From Euperipatoides rowelli (Eukaryota > Onychophora > Udeonychophora > Euonychophora > Peripatopsidae): 10,190 bases of DNA. Position numbers and translations under genes: made by a program. The stretch is from the NCBI GenBank assembly GCA_003024985.2, contig PXIH01S0013777.1. The stretch is one strand, 5' to 3'. Of the stretch, positions 1 through 8,137 are shown piece after piece. Under the pieces are notes generated by a model. The model was not told where the DNA came from. It saw only the letters and a program-made list of their open reading frames with translations, and made no database searches. Positions within the stretch are counted from its first letter, which is position 1, and each line of letters begins with the position of its first letter.

Positions 1-1
1 T

Positions 2-133
2 CATAGTTGTGAGTTGCATTATGCTAATGAGAAAAACCAAGGAATTATGGGAAAAAGCATTGTTGATGACATCACCCTGCCCATTGTTGTGCCTAAGCCT
101 TTTGTAAGCTCGATTCTGATTGGTTTGGAGTGA
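2..133 (+). CDS. Possible 3' end of a coding sequence, cut by the window edge; not recognised
   Basis: Reading from base 2, 43 codons stay open to a TGA at 131-133. The peptide starts HSCELHYANEKNQGIMGKSI and ends in VVPKPFVSSILIGLE. Its composition is mixed and protein-like, unlike the low-complexity peptides from most frames here, and the local base composition is less A/T-rich than the rest of the window. I do not recognise a family. It could be the last coding exon of a gene entering from the left, a transposon fragment or a chance opening. The acceptor site or start would lie outside the window. The nearest AATAAA-like signal downstream is near 638, which would give an unusually long 3' untranslated region, so support is weak. 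Confidence 0.22.
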   Translation, partial: HSCELHYANEKNQGIMGKSIVDDITLPIVVPKPFVSSILIGLE

Positions 134-962
134 ATCGGTGTTTTTATACTACTGGGGTCTTTTAGTGTTAACTAAAGCCGCTCTTGGTGCTTTAACAGCT
201 CCCTTCCATAATTTTAACGCTTAAATTTCTTTAAATTTTAGCCCCAGCTTTATTTACAAATTCTTATTTTAGTTATTATTTAGCAATCTCTATTTGTATT
301 TTCAGCATTAGAGATGCAATACTTTTACTCCCCCTTTTTTTTTTAGCTAGTCAAAAGATTTTTAAAGCCTATAATAGGTCTCCCCAGTTATTTTCACTTA
401 TAATATTTACTAAATCTTATTTACTGTTTCAACACTGACCAATTAATGATTTAATCAGTTTTATTCATTGTAAGTTACCCTATTTATTAATCTGAACTAT
501 CATTACTATAGTTCTATTGGCCTTTGATTATTGTGAGCATGCCCAAACTAAGTTGGCCAAAAGTAATGTTATAAATGGTAAGATTGTATGGGCGGACCAT
601 GGAAAAAAAAATACCCAACTCGGACAATAGATAAAACAATAAAAATAAAATATTTCAATGTACTTTCATTCAAAAATGGACCTACATACTTTACATTTAA
701 TAAAAAATACAAGTGCATTTCAGTACCCAGACATGAATAAATCAAATTTATGAATTCTGCAAAAATAATGTGCAAGGGAAATGAGGTCTGGGATTGGATG
801 AGGACTTTTCGATAACACAAGATTACGATCTCTGAGGGACTGAAAAATTAAAATATTTCTAAAATAAAACATTCAATTGCTACACATGATGATGAGACCA
901 TCACAATGACAGATGATCAAAGAAATTTTTTTTTTTAAAAAAAAACAAGTGTTGGATATCTT
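134..962. other. A/T-rich non-coding stretch
   Basis: No gene, RNA or mobile element could be supported here. The first 100 bases are somewhat richer in G and C, and the rest is A/T-rich. An adjacent T11-A9 run lies at 926-945, just downstream of the minus-strand pseudogene. The minus-strand open frame at 569-820 codes a low-complexity hydrophobic peptide with no recognisable motif and is taken as chance. Confidence 0.6.
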
Positions 963-1209
963 TTATGCTTCATCTTCCTCCTCTTATATATCATCTGCAT
1001 CGTTATTTTCTGCTTTTGCCTTTCCGTTTTTTACTTTGTGACCCCTTCTTTTCTTCTTTCTCTTATACTTCCTTTCCTTTCTTGCCTTTGGCACTTTTCT
1101 TATCATCTGTTGTCTTTTCTTCTGCATTTACAACCTCATCTTTTTCTGTTGATTTTGCCTTTTTGCTTGCAGCGGCTGATTTTGAAGCTCCCTTCCTTTT
1201 TGGTGGCAT
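963..1209 (-). pseudogene. Broken lysine-rich/acidic nuclear-type protein frame, probable processed pseudogene
   Basis: On the minus strand an ATG at 1209-1207, with A at -3, opens a 48-codon frame beginning MPPKRKGASKSAAASKKAKS and ending at a TAA at 1065-1063. The charged composition continues past that stop, as EKEEKKGSQSKKRKGKS, then needs a one-base shift in an A run near 1014 to continue as AENNDADDI, a second TAA, and EEEDEA before a final TAA at 965-963. A basic Lys/Ala/Ser-rich start followed by an acidic tail is typical of chromatin-associated proteins such as HMGN-like or H1-like proteins, but I cannot assign a family. No introns are needed, and an A-run (complement of 926-936) follows the last stop by about 27 bases, so a decayed retrocopy is the simplest reading. 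Alternatively, the first stop is inside a donor-like GTATAAG, so 1209-1069 could be a real exon ending there. Confidence 0.45.
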
Positions 1210-1590
1210 TTTGTTAATTTATAGTTGAAACCTAATTACAAGAGGCACAAACTTATTCCTCTTTTAGTATAACTAATTATTTCATAGTTTAATTAAAATG
1301 TGCTTCAAGCATTTATTAAAATATGTTTCTTAAAATTTAATGTGTTGAAAAATATAAAAATAAAAACGAAACAAAATTCGGAATTCCTCTCTCTTTTAGG
1401 TCTACTTCTCCCTCATCCAAATATTTGACTATTCACTTGTTTTGTTCTTTAATTGTCAATTCATACAAAGTATGCAATAGGACAATAAAAAAACATTGTT
1501 TTGAAAATTTCATGTATAGGCCTATTGGCCTATAGCATTACATTTTTGGAAATTATACCATCTCCGATTTTATACCATCCCCTCACCTCT
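1210..1590. other. A/T-rich non-coding stretch
   Basis: Nothing coding is visible. The only structured feature is the GC-armed palindrome at 1515-1534. The 380 bases are otherwise plain A/T-rich sequence between the pseudogene and the putative hAT-type insert. Confidence 0.6.
1515..1534. repeat. Perfect 8-bp-arm palindrome built on TAGGCC
   Basis: TATAGGCC at 1515-1522 pairs exactly with GGCCTATA at 1527-1534 across a four-base TATT loop. The related TATAGGCCTA sequence recurs near 7364 and 9877. It may be only a lineage-typical oligonucleotide. Confidence 0.6.
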
Positions 1591-1798
1591 ATAGTAGCCA
1601 GACCCACCACATCCTAATTGGGGCCCTGGGACTGGAAATTCAGATGGGGCCTAGTACCACTCCCTTATATTTTTGATTAAGCTTTGTTTTATTTGGTTAA
1701 GTAGGGTCAAAATGTTATAATCTAGTGTTATCTTATGTAGTTTGGTCATCCACGGGGCTCCTTGGCCCAGGACTACAGCTCCAACCCCTGATAGTAGC
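1591..1798. mobile_element. Putative non-autonomous hAT-type DNA transposon (MITE) with 8-bp target duplication
   Basis: The sequence ATAGTAGC occurs exactly at 1591-1598 and 1791-1798, and the enclosed 192 bases begin with CAG and end with CTG. An 8-bp target duplication and CAG...CTG termini are the known hallmarks of the hAT superfamily. Subterminal GGCCC blocks sit about 29 bases inside each end in inverted relation, though the outermost inverted repeats match poorly beyond the first three bases. Both flanks of the insert are clearly more GC-rich than the surrounding DNA, with an A/T-rich middle. It has no coding capacity, so any transposase would have to act in trans. The next two bases, CA, also match, so the direct repeat is formally 10 bp. 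Confidence 0.5.
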
Positions 1799-2085
1799 CA
1801 ATACATTTTTCATAATGAAGACCTCAAAATATCGTTTTTTTTAAGGACTTTATCCTCATCTAGGCTCATATGCAACTCTTCAAGTATAGGACTTAAAACT
1901 GCAAAATTATTTAAATAAATAATGAGAATGAAATTCTGGTTTAAAAGATGCAATAAATATTAGCTTTTGAACAATGTAACTAATAATCCTTGTGTATTAA
2001 GATATTTGTTTTTGCCTAGCTATTATGTTTTGATTAAGTTTATATATTTTTTAGCATACCAACTTATTAGAAATTTTTTTAAATT

Positions 2086-2265
2086 TACCGGTATGTAACA
2101 AATTTCTACTTTATCCATTGCTGTCATTTCAAATAATATTCCAATATTATTTCCAGCCACTTAGTGACTATTGTTACCCAGTAATAGTCTGTAACAATAA
2201 ACAAGATATAGGTAAACAAGATCTAAAGTTTTTTTTTTAGAAGATTCACCAAATTCATACCGGTA
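2086..2265. repeat. 180-bp segment bracketed by a perfect 10-bp inverted repeat
   Basis: TACCGGTATG at 2086-2095 is the exact reverse complement of CATACCGGTA at 2256-2265. The core TACCGGTA is itself palindromic, which weakens the case for true terminal repeats, and no flanking target duplication is visible. The interior carries the hairpin pair at 2166-2199. It could be a small degenerate transposon or two chance copies of a common octamer. Confidence 0.35.
2166..2199. repeat. Two overlapping, mutually exclusive hairpins
   Basis: TATTGTTAC at 2169-2177 pairs perfectly with GTAACAATA at 2191-2199 (9 bp, 13-base loop). The overlapping GACTATT at 2166-2172 pairs with AATAGTC at 2183-2189 (7 bp, 10-base loop). 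Both cannot form at once. There is no gene context to suggest a function. Confidence 0.5.
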
Positions 2266-2448
2266 CCTGGAATATTTACTCTGAATACAATAAATAATAA
2301 TAAATTATTAGGTTCACCATTTCCATAACAAAGAATGTTAAAAATAGACTTAACATTTATGTTCAAAGAAATAGACTTGAAAGACAACATTTCAAATTGG
2401 TTTATTATTTCCGAGATCATAATTTAAAACTTGTAGTGTCGTATAGGC

Positions 2449-2481
2449 GCACCCTCCCCCCCCTTCCCCCCAAAAAAAAAA
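2449..2481. repeat. Poly-C/poly-A low-complexity tract
   Basis: C-rich runs broken by a few T residues pass directly into an uninterrupted A run. This is the most strongly skewed tract in the window and a likely place for length variation or sequencing error. Confidence 0.7.
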
Positions 2482-2835
2482 ACAACAATAACATACCCTA
2501 GAAATCTTTTAGGCAACCTCTTATTCTCATTTCAAGATTTTACTCACTCAGTCCCTCCAAACCCCGGTATATTGGAATGACAAACTTTCACATTTAAATC
2601 CTCTGGTTTTGCAATTTATTGGAATTTTAATTTGTCTTTAACTTGCAGTTAACCTAGATGTTAAGATTGTCCTTTTGAACATTTTGTATAATTTGGGGTT
2701 TGTATTGTTTTTTTTTTTTTTAGTTAATTGTAACAAGGCATGGCTTTATACGAATTGAATAAAATAAATAAAAAAATAAATCCATTGATAATAATAAAAA
2801 AATAGTAATTTCTTTTAAAAAAAAACAATGTTTAC

Positions 2836-2902
2836 CATAAATATAGTCAAGCGGTCGACCTTTTTGGATATTTTTTCTCAACAATCTAGTCTCTGTAGCC
2901 AT
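2836..2902 (-). CDS. Possible first coding exon of an unrecognised minus-strand gene
   Basis: On the minus strand an ATG at 2902-2900 sits in the strong start context GAAAAATGG (A at -3, G at +4). It opens 22 codons reading MATETRLLRKNIQKGRPLDY then IY, with a basic, hydrophilic, protein-like composition. Directly after, at 2836/2835, is G|GTAAAC, a good splice donor. Past that point the frame turns into a low-complexity hydrophobic run (FFLKEITIFLLL), as expected on entering an intron. I do not recognise the protein, and the continuing exons would have to lie below 2836, where I cannot identify any. The stretch is short, so chance remains a serious alternative. Confidence 0.25.
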
Positions 2903-3945
2903 TTTTCTTGGACCCAATTAGTTTCAGGCTCAGGTTAAATAAATTTGGAGGAAGATGTAATTAAAATAAAGCCCAAATCACGTTTGAGAATTAAAGTTTA
3001 CATGGCCGCTATGGCAACTTATTTTTAACTGAAACTACTGCCCTCTAGTTTTAATTTTTAATCTAAGTTTTTTTTTTTTTTTTTAATGACAGACACAGGG
3101 AGACACCTGATAATTGAATGAGGAATGTAAATCAAATAAACCAATATATCAACATTTTTGTCGTTGTACAATCAATCAAACTTGCAATAAATTTCAAAAA
3201 TCCAATTTACTAATCTTTTTCTTATTCACCAATGAGAAACGCAATTTTCACATAAATTTAAAAACGGTTTAGGCAAGGCAAACACTCATTGACTTCAAAA
3301 TCCGAACTAAAAAAGAGAAATATAGTGTAATAATTTGGAAAACATTACAGTTCAATGTATGTCAATTGTTTATTTATTATGTGGCATTTATCGCACAATA
3401 AACCAAAATTATTTAAGGTTGATTCGGAAAAGAAAGAATATGGGAAGTGAAAATTTCAATAATAGGCAAATAGTATGACAACAGGAAATCACAATTATTA
3501 AAGGCGGACACTTTGGCTGAAACAGAGGCCAAACAGTAACTCATACTTCAATGCCATTTTGACAGACAGAGCATATCCGCCTATTTCAGTCATATTGTAG
3601 TGGCACGGCTTTGTTGATCAATAGCCATCACTTTTGATGACATGCCTATGCAATCATTTCAATTTTCACGTAAATGACAATAAAACAAATGATAAAAAGA
3701 GCTAAGTAATGAATATTGAATTTGATATTGGAAGAACTTTAAGGGATAAGTGTTTCACCCAATTCCATGCTAATCGTTAAACGGATATCTACTTCTGTTC
3801 TTTAAAGGCTAAATTAATATTTTATATGAAAGAAGGCTAAATATTTACTTAGTAGTTATTATTGAAAACTATTAACAGTCGTTATAATTTCTAATTGTCA
3901 ATTAAAATGGTCTATATCCAAAATTACCTTTAGCGCCTCATTTCT
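2903..3945. other. Non-coding stretch upstream of the promoter cluster
   Basis: No frame, RNA gene or repeat with clear boundaries could be supported. A long T-run lies near 3069-3084. A GGCGGA near 3503 and a TCCGCC near 3577 are inverted but too short to mean much. The segment would hold the upstream region of the putative minus-strand exon and the distal upstream region of the plus-strand promoter. Confidence 0.55.
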
Positions 3946-4031
3946 TGACGTCATGAGCATCAATCTGGGGTGGGCCGTAGAGCAGCGATAATTGACGTCC
4001 GCCATTTTTTGACGAAGACTGACATTTAGGT
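3946..4031 (+). promoter_or_regulatory. Candidate CRE/YY1-type promoter with non-coding first exon ending in a splice donor
   Basis: Within 86 bases lie the full CRE palindrome TGACGTCA (3946-3953), a GGGGTGGGC box of Sp/KLF type (about 3967-3975), a second CRE-like TGACGTCC (3993-4000) and CCGCCATTTTTTG (3999-4011), which resembles the YY1 site found at start points of many housekeeping genes. They are followed by GACGAAGACTGACATTTAG|GTAAGC, a near-consensus splice donor at 4029/4030. CRE and YY1 elements just upstream of a short untranslated first exon are a recurrent layout of TATA-less metazoan promoters. CpG pairs are clustered here and scarce in the flanks. The arrangement predicts plus-strand transcription starting near 4000-4020, with the rest of the window as first intron. 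CREB/ATF-type regulation is an inference from the motifs. Confidence 0.45.
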
Positions 4032-4700
4032 AAGCTGCCAGTCAACTGTCCAAAACTACCGCTATTCAAGTATTTAGACACAGCACATTCATTTCCACTT
4101 GGAATCGCTATTGTTCATCATAGATTTAGGTCATTATACATGGCGTAACAATTTATTGATCACACTTTTTATTTGGGTTTTCTTAAGAAAATTTTGGCCT
4201 GGAATGGAAAATTCAGGGCTTTATTTTTATAGGACACTTGTATCCAACTTGGATGCTTGTTCTGGTTGCGTTATCGTGTTGTGACACCTTTGTGTTGGAT
4301 ATTTAGAAACCCAATATTACTGTGTCGATTGATTACTTTGGCTAAACCTATTTTAAAGCTGTGTTTGTAGTTTAGTTATATTATTTTATATAGTGAACTG
4401 CCTGTGCATAATTAGCTTTGGCTTGGGGGAAAAAAGTGCTTACGTTGTTGGATTGAGCGCCATGATGAAACATTATCCCCCCTCCCTCATCCCTATCCCA
4501 TTTATCTTTGTCGGTTGGCATATTGGGCTTATTTTCATTTGGTCTACATTTATCATGTCGTCTTAGCCCTCCTACTGATTACATTAAATTTAAATATGCC
4601 ATATTGTTAATTTGTACGATTATTGGTTTGCACGCCAAATTATAAGAAGTTAGTAATTTGCTAACAAAGAATGCACTTTTCGAGCAATTTAACAGTATTG

Positions 4701-4740
4701 TACATCACAATTACACAAAATTTAAACATATTGTGATGTA
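4701..4740. repeat. Perfect 11-bp hairpin
   Basis: TACATCACAAT (4701-4711) and ATTGTGATGTA (4730-4740) are exact reverse complements across an 18-base loop. The arms contain GC pairs, making this less likely to be pure A/T chance than most palindromes here. No function can be assigned. Confidence 0.6.
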
Positions 4741-4790
4741 GCTTAAATTTTATTTCAATGTAATAAAAGTGAATGAGCGAATTTATAATT

Positions 4791-4935
4791 TTTGATTCGT
4801 AAATACGGAAATTATTTTAATCTCATTCCTAAAATCTAATGAAAATATTGTTTTGGAATGCATATTACTATCACAAAATGTTAATTTCAGCAATATTTAG
4901 GCTATTTCACTTGTTAAATAAAATTACGAATCAAA
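4791..4935. repeat. 12-bp inverted repeat pair enclosing about 120 bases
   Basis: TTTGATTCGTAA at 4791-4802 matches the reverse complement of TTACGAATCAAA at 4924-4935 exactly. No target duplication is obvious beside it, so a small degenerate element is only a possibility. Confidence 0.4.
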
Positions 4936-5259
4936 TTGCTACAAATGTTATGATTTTTTATTTTTATTTTAAAAAATACTGTACCGTATATAGTTTTAGT
5001 TTAATGCTTTGATTGTGTTTCTAAAAATGTTCATCGTTAGTATTTCTGAGCAATTCTTAAATCCACTGGGTGGTCCAAAAGTCGGGAACTAATTTAATTA
5101 AAGAGATACTTTGTAGTATTATTATTTTTTGATAAGTGATCTAAAATTATTATACAAAAATCCTGAAATATACCCAACAGTGAAAATAAAAGGTAAAAGT
5201 TGAGTGTGCTGTGTCTGCATTTTTAAAGAAATATTCAAACCTGTGTAAAGCAATATAAA

Positions 5260-5278
5260 ATTAATGTCGAACATTAAT
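5260..5278. repeat. Short palindrome ATTAATGT-CGA-ACATTAAT
   Basis: Two perfect 8-base arms flank a three-base centre. It resembles a dimeric homeodomain-type ATTA site, but in such A/T-rich DNA that is a weak inference. Confidence 0.5.
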
Positions 5279-5405
5279 AATTTAATGCATGATGCTTGAC
5301 TTTTAAGCTACACAGCAGGTCGCCTACATTTAAAAATAAAATTCCATAATGTAGCCTAGTTCATGCAGCCTCTTAGCAATCATTACATCCAAATTTTTAT
5401 AGTAA

Positions 5406-6035
5406 TTAAAGGTCAAATGTAACAAGTTTTTTATTATTGATTTTCAAAGATAATTACTAAAAAAAAAAAAAATTCCACTGGAAAAAAAATAATTTAAAAT
5501 GCATAAAAAAAAAAGTTATTTAAAGATAAAATTAAGACTTGATATCCTCGGTCTGAGATTACAAATTGAAACTTGTACATTTTTTGGGGGTCAGATTAAT
5601 TTGACGATAGTTATTGTCTCTACAGCTGTTTTCTTTGTAATGCTTTAACATGTAAATAGAGGTATGTTCAACTTGTATTCTTTGATTTTTAACATCACAC
5701 ACTTGTAGTTGTAAATTTTGATTTAAAAAAAATTGGACTATAACACAAAGGATGAATTTGATTATTATTTTTTACAAGTAATTAAACAATAATATTAGTC
5801 CATAGGATTTCCAGCCTTAAGCTGACAAAGATAGTAAATATTTTATAGTTAAGTATAGCAAGCTCTATTCATCTCTAAACAATGATGTCACAAAATCAAT
5901 GGACAAAGTTTTAAGGGGGAGGAGCTAAAGACTTTTAAAAATTGTAAATAACTTTCTGGTGGATATTTTTTTTAGTAGAAATCTTTGAAAATCAATAATA
6001 AAAAATTAAAAAAATCTGTTCCTTTTGACCTTTAA
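5406..6035. mobile_element. Long-TIR non-autonomous DNA transposon, copy 1 (complete)
   Basis: The left end AGGTCAAATGTAAC... (from 5410) is repeated in inverse at the right end, which finishes ...TTTTGACCT at 6031. The arms share TTTTTTATTATTGATTTTC followed by AAAGAT, then a TACTAAAAAAAA run and a TTCCACTGG/TATCCACCAG block. The terminal inverted repeats are therefore about 75-90 bases with small gaps. TTAA stands directly outside both ends (5406-5409 and 6032-6035). This fits a TTAA target duplication as in piggyBac-type elements, but equally a TA duplication with ends AAGGTC...GACCTT as in Tc1/mariner relatives. The termini do not look like canonical piggyBac ends. The interior has no open frame, so it is a MITE-like element. 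A diverged second copy follows in the same orientation. Confidence 0.75.
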
Positions 6036-6918
6036 GTTTTTCACTTAATCCCCCAAGCAGCTACTGTATTTGATCAGTACAAATGCTTATCTAGTGGACA
6101 ATATGTCGTTCTCAGGCAGAAAATGTTGAACTCATGACCTAAAAAATTAACTCCTAGTGTTCATGAACAATTGTTTGAGATGTTATTTTGATGTTATTTA
6201 TCAAAGAAAAACAGTTTTGAGACATAATGCATTTAGAATTATTAAATATCGCCTACTGTAGAGAGAAAAAATTAATTTCACATGTTGTACCTTTTTTACA
6301 TATATTTTACTTGTTAAAAAAATTGACTTTTTTATGTTTCATACTTTTAACTTGTTAACCTTTTGCACATGCTACAAAATTGACAATTTTTTTTAATTAG
6401 CTAAATATTTTGACAAAATATTCAAATAAGCCTGCATTTTTGTACAACTCTAAATTTCATTACCAGTACACTAAAATATATCAAAAAATTTTCTTATAAT
6501 TAGTCTTAAGACTATTAACAATGTTCACAATAATTAAAATATGACTACTATATGACTATAAAGTTTAATATTTAGATAATACAGTTTAAAAAATACACAG
6601 GGCTGATGAGAGGGAGGGGTTAAATGACCCGGGCTTGGAGAGAGTGTATTTTTTACTAGATTATTTTATTTCATAAAACTTGGTAGGCTTACTATATCTG
6701 TGCAATAATTTTGTTTATAAAATTGATCTAGATAATATGCTATTTTAAATATGACAATTTTTTTTTTTATTAATCAGCCTAAATATGACAATTTTTTTAT
6801 TCATGAAAATGTTTTGTTTTTTAAACGAACATTTTATGTTTATAAGGGCCCGAATGCTGTAAATGCCCTTGGGCTCGTTATGCCTCTTGTCAGGCCTGAA
6901 AATACAATATTTTGATAC
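6036..6918. other. Non-coding spacer between the two repeat copies
   Basis: No gene is supported. A 9-bp-arm palindrome AATATTTTG-A-CAAAATATT lies at 6404-6422. A short tandem unit AAATATGACAATTTTTTT recurs at 6747 and 6781 with a 34-base period. A GC-richer block at 6846-6896 with GGGCCCGA and GGGCTCG adjoins copy 2 and may be inserted material. The minus-strand opening at 6745-6984 crosses these repeats and is not a gene. Confidence 0.55.
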
Positions 6919-7503
6919 ATTTTCAACCAAGATAATTACTAAAAAAAATTCCACTTGAAAAAAAAAAAAATTTAAAATGCACAAAAAAAAAGTTATTTAA
7001 AGATAAAATTANGGCTATTGCTATCCTGTCAGATTACAAATTGAAACACACATTTTTGGGGGGTCTGAGATTAATTTTATGACTAAACAGTCTCTACAGC
7101 GTTTTCTTTGTAATGAATTAACATGTAAATAGAGGTAATGTCAACTTGTATTAAAGGTCATTTTGATTTTTTTAAAAAAACAAATTGAACCATAATATTA
7201 GCACAAATGAATTTGATTATGATTTTTTTACAAGTACCATATTTAAACATTTAGTTCATATGAATTCTAGCTTTAAACTGACAAAGATAGCAAATATTCT
7301 ATAGTTAAGTATAGCTAACTGTATTCATTTCTAGTCTGACATCACAAAATATCTTCCCTGGTGTATAGGCCTACAGTGGACAATGTTTTAATAGGGGAGC
7401 TAAAGACAATTATTTTAAAAATTGAATTGTAAATAACTTTTTTTTTTTTTAGTAAAAATCTTTAAAAATCAATAATAAAAAAATTGTTACATTTGACCTT
7501 TAA
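6919..7503. mobile_element. Long-TIR non-autonomous DNA transposon, copy 2 (left end damaged)
   Basis: From ATTTTCAA at 6919 onward this segment aligns with copy 1 along nearly its whole length. Shared landmarks are GATAATTACTAAAAAAA, AGTTATTTAAAGATAAAATTA, AGATTACAAATTGAAAC, AACATGTAAATAGAGGTA and CTGACAAAGATAG, and the right TIR ending TTTGACCT at 7499 followed by TTAA. The left terminal repeat is missing or unrecognisable: the AGGTCAAATGTAAC start does not appear, and a GC-richer block stands there instead. The copies differ by many substitutions and small indels, so the insertions or duplication are old. One ambiguous base (n) sits at 7012. Confidence 0.7.
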
Positions 7504-8137
7504 CAATAGACAGCTCATTTTAAGGGGACAGTGGTGTCGATAATAAAATCCCTCCAAATGCCACTGAGCCTTTAAAATTAGTTTATAAAAGATATAGACT
7601 TGCTAATTACAAATTAAAAGTTGGTATGCAAATTATGCCCCACCATCCCTTTTAATGGTGTCCATCTTGAAAAATATATGTATTTTGTTGAAAGCATTTC
7701 ATTAGTATTTATTAAAGAATAGTGATAAAATTTTGTTGGCTTATACATAAAGATAAAAAAAATGCCAATACTTTTTATAGTTTCAACTTAGATAGGTTTG
7801 GAGATATTTATATAGGTCTACTGTATATACAGTAAGTTTTTTCATGACTTTTTCTCATGATCTACAATATTTAGCCTCATTTATCTACTATTTTATTGAC
7901 CTAGAGACATAAAACTTCTTATTTGTTATTTACATGAAGAATACCTCTAATTTTTTTCCAAAATAGAATAGTGGTTTAGTAATTCCACAAAATCACCATT
8001 CACGTAAAAATCTAATTTTTTTAAAATAAATTAAAACTTTGCATGTACAGTATCTTAGTTTCTGAAATTTTATGACAACAAAAAATACTCACTTGGTCTT
8101 AATTTTACTTGATAACATGGATTATTAAAAATAAACT
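7504..8137. other. A/T-rich non-coding stretch
   Basis: No frame, RNA gene, bounded repeat or regulatory cluster could be supported in these 630 bases. Confidence 0.6.

Larger units (their letters stand above)
1799..2835. other. Non-coding stretch with short repeats and homopolymer tracts
   Basis: No gene is supported. It contains the inverted-repeat-bounded segment at 2086-2265 and a C-rich/A-rich tract at 2449-2481. The minus-strand opening at 2223-2420 is low complexity and shows no motif. If the putative exon at 2836-2902 is real, the part just below 2836 would be its intron. Confidence 0.55.
4032..5405. other. Non-coding, possibly intronic stretch
   Basis: No gene is supported. The plus-strand opening at 4099-4284 lacks a recognisable domain and shows no start worth defending. 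Short inverted repeats lie at 4701-4740, 4791-4935 and 5260-5278. If the donor at 4029 is used, this is the proximal part of intron 1. Confidence 0.5.

Noticed and set aside
130-540. Possible nuclear copy of mitochondrial rRNA (GGGGAGACC...CTTTAAAA on the minus strand)
   Set aside because: Only a short resemblance to the 16S GACGAGAAGACCCTATAG region; the expected neighbouring conserved segments are absent.
569-820. Minus-strand 83-residue open frame
   Set aside because: No recognisable motif and hydrophobic low-complexity composition; likely chance.
965-1228. Plus-strand 87-residue Phe/Ser/Leu-rich open frame
   Set aside because: It is the complement of the lysine-rich minus-strand pseudogene, and its composition is the expected shadow of Lys/Glu codons.
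2223-2420. Minus-strand 65-residue frame
   Set aside because: Low-complexity peptide without motif; it crosses the end of the inverted-repeat segment.
4099-4284. Plus-strand 61-residue frame just after the proposed promoter
   Set aside because: It lies after a strong splice donor, has a weak start and shows no domain; more likely intron sequence.
6404-6422. 9-bp-arm palindrome AATATTTTG/CAAAATATT as a regulatory site
   Set aside because: Nearly all A/T and expected by chance in this composition.
6745-6984. Minus-strand 79-residue frame
   Set aside because: It crosses tandem T-runs and the border of the second repeat copy, so it cannot be one gene.
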